Source: Chloracidobacterium sp. (lineage in GTDB: Bacteria; Acidobacteriota; Blastocatellia; Pyrinomonadales; Pyrinomonadaceae). Taken from it: DNA of 64,000 nucleotides. The notes below the pieces were generated by a model that made no database searches, was not told the DNA's origin, and saw only the letters and a program-made list of their open reading frames with translations. Position 1 is the stretch's first letter; each line of letters begins with the position of its first letter. The stretch spans positions 1-64,000 of the forward strand of contig JADJWP010000002.1 in assembly GCA_016716305.1 (NCBI GenBank), read 5' to 3'. Shown one piece after another: positions 57,143 through 64,000 of this stretch. The translations under genes and the position numbers were made by a program.

Positions 57143-58405
57143 ATGTTCGATACGAAGAAAAAGTCAATTAAAAAGCGAACTCGCTGCAGGGCTTGCAGTG
57201 GTGCCAGTTTGAATAAATTCCTTGATCTGGGAAATTCACCTTTGGCGAATTCATTCCTAAGTTCAGAATCCGAATTTGCGAATGAAGCATTTTTTCCTTT
57301 AGCCGTTTATTTTTGCAACGAATGTTCTCTCGTACAACTCACGGATGTGGTCGATCCGGACGTATTGTTCAGTAATTACCTTTACGTTACCGGGACGTCC
57401 GACACAATCCTTTCGCACAACCGAGAATACGCTGACGCCGTCATCGACCTTATGAAGCTCGGTTCAAGGGACCTTGTTCTCGAAGTAGCGAGCAACAATG
57501 GCAACCTACTGTCGTGTTTTAAGGAAAAAGGGATCAGAACGCTTGGGGTCGAGCCTGCAAAAAACATCGCGGAGATCGCGAATCGGGCGGGAATTGAAAC
57601 GATCGTAGCTTTTTTCAACTCAACGACTGCAAGCCAAATCTCAGATATTCACGGAAAAGCGCAGGCGATCGTGGCAAATAACGTTCTGGCTCATGTCGAT
57701 GACCCAATGGATTTTTTGAGCGGCTGCAAGTCGCTCATTGATGATGAAGGCCTTGTCGTTATTGAGGTGCCGTACCTGGAGGAATTTGTCGAATTTATTG
57801 AATTTGACACTGTATATCACGAACATCTGTGTTATTTTTCAATCACATCGTTAATGCGTCTTTTTGAATCCGTTGGACTTTCCATCGTCCGCGTTGATCG
57901 AGTTGCAGTTCACGGTGGTTCTATTAGGGTCTATGCCGGAAAAATAGATAAGTATCCCGACCACAGCCTTGATGCGGTTGCGTTTTTCCGTCGAGAACAA
58001 GAGTTGGGATTGAATTCGCCTGAAACATTTGTGAGCTTTGCAAACAAAGTGGGCGTCTTGAGGGAAAGACTTCGTGCATTGTTGATCTCGTTGAAAGACC
58101 AAGGTAAGACGATCGCCGGATATGGCGCGCCTGCCAAAGGCAATACGTTGCTTAACTATTGTAGTATCGGATCCGAGATTTTAGATTTCGTGGTCGACAA
58201 GAACCCATTGAAGGTAGGTCTTTACACACCTGGAACGCATTTGCATGTAAAGCCCGTATCGGCCGTGTTCGAGTCACAGCCGGATTATTTGCTTATCCTC
58301 GCGTGGAACTTTGCAGACGAGATTATGGAGCAACTCGTCGAGTACAGAAGTATTGGCGGACGGTTCATAATTCCAGTTCCGGAGCCCAGGATAATCGAGG
58401 TATGA
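57143..58405 (+). CDS. NDP-sugar C-methyltransferase (TylC3/NovU-like)
   Basis: About 420 residues with the three-part layout of sugar C-methyltransferases: an N-terminal zinc-binding domain (CRACSG near residue 16 and C-N-E-C near residue 57, with LGNSPLANSFL), a central SAM domain (VLEVASNNGNLLSCFKEKG, then LGVEPAKNIAEIAN), VYHEHLCYFS with the conserved Y-H-E-H, and a C-terminal domain with GYGAPAKGNTLLNY. It methylates a carbon, usually C3, of a nucleotide-activated keto sugar. The stop overlaps the RfbF start (ATGA). Confidence 0.92.
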   Translation: MFDTKKKSIKKRTRCRACSGASLNKFLDLGNSPLANSFLSSESEFANEAFFPLAVYFCNECSLVQLTDVVDPDVLFSNYLYVTGTSDTILSHNREYADAVIDLMKLGSRDLVLEVASNNGNLLSCFKEKGIRTLGVEPAKNIAEIANRAGIETIVAFFNSTTASQISDIHGKAQAIVANNVLAHVDDPMDFLSGCKSLIDDEGLVVIEVPYLEEFVEFIEFDTVYHEHLCYFSITSLMRLFESVGLSIVRVDRVAVHGGSIRVYAGKIDKYPDHSLDAVAFFRREQELGLNSPETFVSFANKVGVLRERLRALLISLKDQGKTIAGYGAPAKGNTLLNYCSIGSEILDFVVDKNPLKVGLYTPGTHLHVKPVSAVFESQPDYLLILAWNFADEIMEQLVEYRSIGGRFIIPVPEPRIIEV

Positions 58406-59184
58406 AAGTTGTAATTTTGGCTGGTGGCCTTGGAACGCGGCTTTCAGAAGAGACTTCGCTTCGGCCGAAACCGATGGTGGAGATCGGCGGAAGACCGTTG
58501 CTTTGGCATATCATGCAGATCTACGCCGGACACGGTTTCAAGGAGTTCCTGATTGCTTGCGGATATAAAGGGGAGCAGATCAAAGAGTATTTTCACAGCT
58601 ACGTTGTCAGCTCCAACGACTATTTTATCAATCTTGAAAACGGGAACTGCGACATAGTGGGTCGTAAAGGGCTCGATTGGCGTGTTGGAATGATCGATAC
58701 GGGATTGCATACGATGACCGGTGGGAGAATCCTTCGCCTTCGCGAGTGGTTGATGGACGGGACATTTATGGTCACCTATGGCGACGGTGTCGGTAATATT
58801 GACATCAAACGGCTGCTCGAGTTTCACCGGGCTAATGGGAAACTCGCAACCGTTACAGCTGTGCGGCCACCGGCCCGATTCGGTTCTCTGAATATTGAAA
58901 ACGACCTGGTGACCGAGTTTTCTGAAAAACCTCAAACTGCGGAGGGATGGATCAACGGTGGTTTTTTTGTCTTTGAACCGATGATCTTCGACTACTTTAC
59001 AGGAGATGATTCCGTGCTGGAGCGTGAAGCGCTTGAACGTCTTGCATCGGAAGGCCAATTGGTCGCGTTTCGTCACGATGGATTTTGGCAGCCGATGGAC
59101 ACTCTGCGTGAAAAGCAGCAGCTTGAGTCGCTTTGGCAGGACGGCAATGCACCATGGGCAACGTGGAACAAAGATGGGAACTAG
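58402..59184 (+). CDS. rfbF: Glucose-1-phosphate cytidylyltransferase
   Basis: 260 residues from ATG 58402 (overlapping the preceding stop). MKVVILAGGLGTRLSEET, RPKPMVEIGGRPLLWHIM, FMVTYGDGVG and a GWINGGFFVFEP segment are those of RfbF, which makes CDP-glucose from glucose-1-phosphate and CTP. It provides the substrate of the dehydratase encoded next and thus opens the CDP-deoxysugar branch. Confidence 0.94.
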   Translation: MKVVILAGGLGTRLSEETSLRPKPMVEIGGRPLLWHIMQIYAGHGFKEFLIACGYKGEQIKEYFHSYVVSSNDYFINLENGNCDIVGRKGLDWRVGMIDTGLHTMTGGRILRLREWLMDGTFMVTYGDGVGNIDIKRLLEFHRANGKLATVTAVRPPARFGSLNIENDLVTEFSEKPQTAEGWINGGFFVFEPMIFDYFTGDDSVLEREALERLASEGQLVAFRHDGFWQPMDTLREKQQLESLWQDGNAPWATWNKDGN

Positions 59185-59206
59185 GTTGATCGTTTGAAAT
59201 GTAATA

Positions 59207-60235
59207 ATGGGGTTTTGGAGCAAAAGAAAGGTATTTGTAACAGGCGCCACCGGACTTCTTGGTTCGTGGATGGTAGATTCTTTGCTCGAGCTCGGAGCAT
59301 CGGTTACGTGTTTGATCCGGGACTGGGTCCCGGGAAGCCGCTTAATATCGTCGGGGACGGTGAGCCGAGCTCAGATCGTTCACGGACACCTCGAGGACTA
59401 CGATATCTTGGTCCGGATCTTGAATGAGTACGAGATTGACACAGTTTTTCACCTCGCGGCACAGACAATTGTTGGCACGGCTTCGCGATCTGCGATCTCA
59501 ACATTCGACTCGAACATCCGCGGAACGTGGAACCTGCTGGAAGCTTGCCGAGTATGTCCGACTTTGATCGAACGCATAATATTTGCGTCGAGCGATAAGG
59601 CGTATGGCGCCCATGACAACTTGCCGTATACGGAAGATATGGCACTTCAAGGGCGTTTCCCTTATGACGTCTCGAAATCGTGTGCGGATCTGATAGCCCA
59701 ATCGTTCTATCACAGTTATGGAATGCCGATCGCAATTACGAGATGCGTGAATTTGTTTGGAGGCGGGGATCTAAGTTTCAACAGGCTGGTTCCGGGAACA
59801 ATCATGTCTGCACTCCGTAATGAGCGGCCCGTAATTCGAAGTAATGGTCAATTTGTCCGCGACTATTTCTATGTCATGAACGCGGTCGAGGGCTACTTGA
59901 AACTCGCTGAAATGATGCCAAGTGATCTCGTGAACGGCCAAGCGTTTAATTTCGGTTACGGTGAGCCATTAACGGTTGTTGAGTTGGTTGATGAGATTCT
60001 GACGATTATGGAGAAAAGCTCGCTAGAGCCGATCATAATGAATGAGGCTAGTAACGAGATCGTAAACCAATACCTCGACTGTACAAAGGCTCAAAAACTG
60101 CTTGGTTGGCAACCTCGATTCAACAGAGTCGACGGTTTGAGGGAAACGGTCGCATGGTACGAAGAGTACATATTCGGACGAGATCGGGGTCACCAAAATG
60201 TTGTTGAGAATTTAATATCGGGTCGCGGAATTTAA
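59207..60235 (+). CDS. rfbG: CDP-glucose 4,6-dehydratase-like SDR
   Basis: 342 residues. VFVTGATGLLGSWMVDSLL (cofactor loop), HLAAQTIVGTASRSAISTFDSNIRG, S-S-D-K-A-Y-G and Y-x3-K in FPYDVSKSCAD match RfbG-type dehydratases, which give CDP-4-keto-6-deoxyglucose. Position directly after rfbF supports this over dTDP- or GDP-sugar dehydratases. The product would feed the C-methyltransferase and the SDR at 53219. Confidence 0.88.
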   Translation: MGFWSKRKVFVTGATGLLGSWMVDSLLELGASVTCLIRDWVPGSRLISSGTVSRAQIVHGHLEDYDILVRILNEYEIDTVFHLAAQTIVGTASRSAISTFDSNIRGTWNLLEACRVCPTLIERIIFASSDKAYGAHDNLPYTEDMALQGRFPYDVSKSCADLIAQSFYHSYGMPIAITRCVNLFGGGDLSFNRLVPGTIMSALRNERPVIRSNGQFVRDYFYVMNAVEGYLKLAEMMPSDLVNGQAFNFGYGEPLTVVELVDEILTIMEKSSLEPIIMNEASNEIVNQYLDCTKAQKLLGWQPRFNRVDGLRETVAWYEEYIFGRDRGHQNVVENLISGRGI

Positions 60236-60264
60236 CGACCTTGTGAAGAAGTGAAGAAAAGAAC

Positions 60265-63200
60265 ATGTCAAAAGTCTTCGAAATAGGTTTGTTTTACCTT
60301 CGACCGGTCGTTTTCATTTTTGTTGTGATCTCCTTTGGAACGACCGCGTTGATGCTGGATCTCTCCGGACCGATCAGTGTTCAAGACGTTGAAGCCTCGA
60401 GCCTGGGATCTGATCCACGACCTGACCTCGACGAAATCGGGCGAATGCCCGAGAACTCGAATCGGCAGAACCTGACCCGTTTCGTCGGTGCCGTGAATGG
60501 CGAAGCGTTCGAACTTGTCAATGGGCCAGACGGCCCATCAAAGGTTGCGATCCCCTCATCACGAAAGGTCTTTAAGGCCTTCGGATTGACATCAGATGGT
60601 CGAAGGCTTCTTTACACTCCGCTTAAGAACAACATTCCTTCCGGCGAACTTTTGATCGAGGACCTTTCAACGGGGGATCTGAGAAAGATCTCCGATCGTG
60701 TCGTGATCGAGGCATCACTTTCACCGACTGATGACAATAAGGTGGCATTCACCTTCGCGGAAGGCGGCACGTTCGGATTGGCAGTATCTGATGTTGCTGC
60801 GAACGATTCCCGTGTTCTTGTCGCGAGAGACGTTTTTGCTGAGATACTTCAGTGGAGCGATTTGGGCGACGGCGTTCATTTTTTTCAATCATCGCGATCA
60901 GATACTAGCATCGATCTCTCCAAGCAGTTTGAATCCGAAGAATTGTTCGAAGGTAATGTATTGTGGGCCCGGAAAAAAAGAGCTTCGACTTCGTCCAATC
61001 AAAGTTTAGAAATCACGAAGAAATTTGCAAGCATTTCTGAGTCCGGTCAACAGGGGCGCAGTAGCCATCTGCCTGCCGGTTTCCCGATGTTAGGGTTGAA
61101 CGAGGCGTATTCCGCCACAACCGGCGCGAGGTTGCGGAAGTCGAACAAGGCGGATGACTTGCCGTTATCCTTTAAGGTGCTTTCGCCGGACGGACGCTAC
61201 GAAATATTGGGACGGAATTTGCTTGGATCGGATTTGCTGGTGATGCGAAGTGCAACTTCCGGCAAAACGGTAGATCTCGGCAAGGCTCAGTTCAAGGGGT
61301 TGTCAAACGATGGTGTGATAATTAAGAAATTTGATCGGGATCAAACCGTCTTGAAATTTGTAGAATGGTCCGGAGCCGAGTTGATCTTAGGAACAACGGT
61401 CGTCAATTTCAATTTACCGATTTCAAACTCAGTAATGACTCAGGGCGGAATGGGCTACGGTTCTCCGGGAAACTGCAACATAACTGCTCATTCCGGACAC
61501 CTTGAGTATGCTTATGACTTTCAAAAGCAGGTAGTTGGAACCCATGCGATGGCAACAGCCGATGGTCTCGTAGTTTTCACTGAATCATCAGTGACCTGTA
61601 ATTCGGTGCAAACAACATGTCCGGCTTACTCGGGCTCAGGTTGTCCAGGGTCGTTTCTGGGTAATGTGGTCGTTATCCAACATGCAGATGGAACGTACTC
61701 GAAATACGCTCACCTCGAAACCAATTCGCTGCAGGCAGTGGTCGGTACCGCCGTTGATCAGGGATTGTATATTGGACGGCAGGGCCACACTGGCTCGACA
61801 AGCGGTTCGTTTAACAGTTGCGGCGACCATCTTCATTTTCAGCGACAGATTTCGCCCGATATATATGGCCAGTCGATACCGGTTGATTTCAGCGACGTAG
61901 CGTCCGAGCCGCTGTCGTGCGGAACTACCTACACGTCGGGAAGTGTTGAAATTTCGCATTCTGTAACTCCTTCCTCCCAGACCTTTCCGGTCGGCGGGGG
62001 AAATGGCAGCATCACAGTAACGTCGACAGGCGGCACATGGTCCGCTACTAGCAACAGCAGTTGGATTACTTTGATCGATCCGGGCAGTGGAACGGGAAAC
62101 GATACCGTTTTATACACGATTGCGGACAATTCCTCAGGCGGTCCGCGCACTGGAACACTTACCGTGGGCGGCCACATATTCACAGTTGACCAGGCCGGTG
62201 CTCAGCCGTTGAATTTGCCTCCATCGGTCGATGCTGGCCCCGATTTGACCGGTGCAATCACAGATCCGGTGAATCTCGTTGGTTCTGCTACCGACGATGG
62301 ATTACCAAATCCCCCATCTGCTTTAACAGTCGTTTGGAGCGTCGTAGATGGGCCAGGAGCGGTCGTTTTTCAGGATTCGAGCTCCATCAACACGACGGCG
62401 AATTTCGGTCTTGCGGGATTTTATACGCTGCGTCTTACGGTTGATGACGGCGAACTCGTCGCGAGCGACGACGTTCGAGTTCTTATCAATTCGGTCGGTG
62501 GCGGTGGGCATATAGTTGGGACCCGTAGTAACTCTCCAGCAAGCGTCGATCTCACGAATGAAGGAACTTCCGATTGGGCACATTGGGGACTCGATACCGC
62601 TACGAGCTTCAATCACATGGGCGGTGTTGGGCAGCAAATAAGCGATTATTCATTAATTGGAAACACGAGTGCGTTGCGATTTGTAGGTAATCCAACTTCA
62701 TTTTCATGGAATAACGGTTTGCCAACCAGTTTGGCTTCCACGAACACGGGAGTATTTACCTACGATGTTGGCAGTGGTTTCGAAGTGAACCTGCCTGCGG
62801 ACACAACGGAACGCACACTGAGGCTTTATGTTGGTCTTTGGCGTGCAGGTGGCCGCCTTGAAGCGGCGATCAGTGACGGCAGTGCGTCGCCGTTTCTTGA
62901 CACTTCATTTGTCGATACAACAGGGAATAGCTTGGGCTATTACACGCTCAATTATAAGGCTGCCTCAACCGGGCAGACTCTGGTCATCAGATGGACCGTG
63001 GACAGTTCGTATCATTCGATTGGGAATATTAGTTTACAAGCGGCCTCCCTTTCTCTGACACCGGTACCGGTGAATCAGGCGCCGGTGGTGAATGCGGGAA
63101 GCGACATGACGGTGACGCTGCCTGGTACGGCGAACATGGGAGGGACAGCGAGTGACGACGGGCTGCCTAACCCGCCTGCGTCGGTAACGACCACATGGGC

Positions 63201-64000
63201 GACGGTCAGCGGGCCAGGGACGGTGACGTTCGGTGATGTCAATGCATTGAACACAACGGCGAGTTTCAGTCAGGCAGGGACGTATGTTGTGAGGCTGACG
63301 GGAGACGATGGTTCGCTGACGGCGACGGACGAAGTGACGGTGACGGTCAATGCAGCAGGTGGAAGCGGCTCACTATCGGTGACGAGTGCTGTGACCCCGA
63401 CGGGTGCGGTGGATCTGTCGGCGGAGGGGACGGCTGACTGGGCACATTGGGGGTTGACGTCGGCGGGCAGTTTCAACCGCAAAAGCGGGGTTACGCAGCA
63501 AATAAGCAACTATACGCGAGTGGGGACAGGGACGATACAGCAATTCGGGAGGAACCCGACGCTTTACAACTGGACGGGCGGGACACCGACCGGGAGTGCG
63601 ACGAATGTAGCTACGGGACTATGGGTGATCGGGCAGAATAACGGATATCAGGTAACGGTGCCGGCGGACACGGCAGTGCGGACGCTGAAGATGTATGTCG
63701 GGCTGTGGGCGGCGGGAGGTCGATTCGAGGCAAGTCTGAGCGACGGAGCGCACCGGTATATGTGGACACATCGTTATCGAATTCGACGGCGACGAGCAAC
63801 CGGGTATATACGCTGAACTATCAGGCGGCAGCGAGCGGGCAGACACTGACGGTGAGGTGGGTGGCGAACACGACGTACAATGCGTGGAGCAATGTGACCC
63901 TGCAGGCCGCAACACTATCGGGCGGCACTGCTCCAACCCCAACTCCGACCCCGACTCCAACACCGGTACCGGTGAATCAGGCGCCGGTGGTGAATGCGGG
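60265..64000 (+). CDS. Large secreted M23-peptidase protein with repeats (partial, frameshifted)
   Basis: N-terminal signal anchor, then about 350 residues of beta-propeller-like sequence (SPDGRYEILGR and similar). An M23 (LytM) domain covers about 61460-61920: HSGHLEYAYDF holds the first zinc ligands, YSKYAHLETN the next region, and CGDHLHFQ the H-x-H. A BACON-like domain (TGGTWSATSNSSWITL) follows, then PKD-like domains (PPSVDAGPDLTG, NQAPVVNAGSDMT) alternating with a domain having DWAHWGL and LYVGLWRAGGRLEA. The frame breaks near 63745. Restoring one base after DG gives SAPVYVDTSLSN and continues, through a Thr-Pro linker, past the window end. Probably surface-exposed. Confidence 0.8.
62219..64000 (+). 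repeat. Tandem PKD plus DWAHWGL-domain repeats
   Basis: Unit 1 starts at about 62219, unit 2 at about 63061 and unit 3 at about 63963. A 41-bp stretch at 63058-63098 is identical to 63960-64000, 902 bp apart. One base more would be 903 bp (301 codons), supporting a one-base loss inside unit 2. Unit 1 is diverged from unit 2, while units 2 and 3 start identically, so the array is probably still expanding beyond the window. Confidence 0.8.

Noticed and set aside
1..64000. CRISPR array, IS element or prophage genes
   Set aside because: I saw no regularly spaced short repeats, transposase motifs or phage structural genes anywhere in the window.

Overview
The window looks like a chromosomal piece of a free-living Gram-negative bacterium, most likely Acidobacteriota (Blastocatellia/Pyrinomonadales-like). 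This is inferred from gene content (propeller-type sensor kinase, secreted M1 and M28 peptidases, SYLF protein, large surface-glycan locus) and moderate GC. No marker gene fixes the taxonomy.

Region 1 (1-17.6 kb) is core housekeeping: an HtrA-type protease, a polyamine operon (arginine decarboxylase, deoxyhypusine-synthase-like protein, agmatinase) on the minus strand, then a type IV pilin-like protein, an unknown membrane protein, Lon, EngB, Rho, glycogen synthase, two acetyltransferases and adenylosuccinate synthase on the plus strand. Nearly every long gene here is broken by small indels, many inside short homopolymers, and Lon also lacks about 110 codons. EngB, Rho and both acetyltransferases are intact. 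The pattern looks more like base-calling or assembly error than gene decay.

Region 2 (17.65-34.7 kb) starts at an intact tRNA-Lys(UUU). The last 49 bp of that tRNA region recur, with two mismatches, at 34626-34674. The 17 kb between them looks like an island integrated at the tRNA, with no integrase left. It carries a propeller sensor kinase with its response regulator, an M1 peptidase, three secreted proteins built from a roughly 64-residue Trp-Trp/Cys-pair module, two CPBP intramembrane proteases interleaved with them, a lipoprotein, an M28 peptidase, a SYLF protein and a DUF3667-like membrane protein. The alternating secreted-module/CPBP cassette is the best candidate for an undescribed system.

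Region 3 (35.4-64 kb) is one long plus-strand surface-glycan locus: GT2 enzymes, a Wzx-type flippase, four multi-span GT-C-type proteins, two polyprenyl-phosphate-sugar-synthase-like GT2s, a CofD-like/GT fusion with a HAD phosphatase and a nucleotidyltransferase, an ICMT-like methyltransferase, an FAD oxidoreductase, a B12-type radical SAM protein, and a CDP-sugar branch (RfbF, RfbG, sugar C-methyltransferase, SDR) that suggests a branched 6-deoxyhexose. It ends in a secreted M23-peptidase protein with tandem repeats that runs off the window. A fragment of a GT-C paralogue at 53 kb records past rearrangement of the locus.
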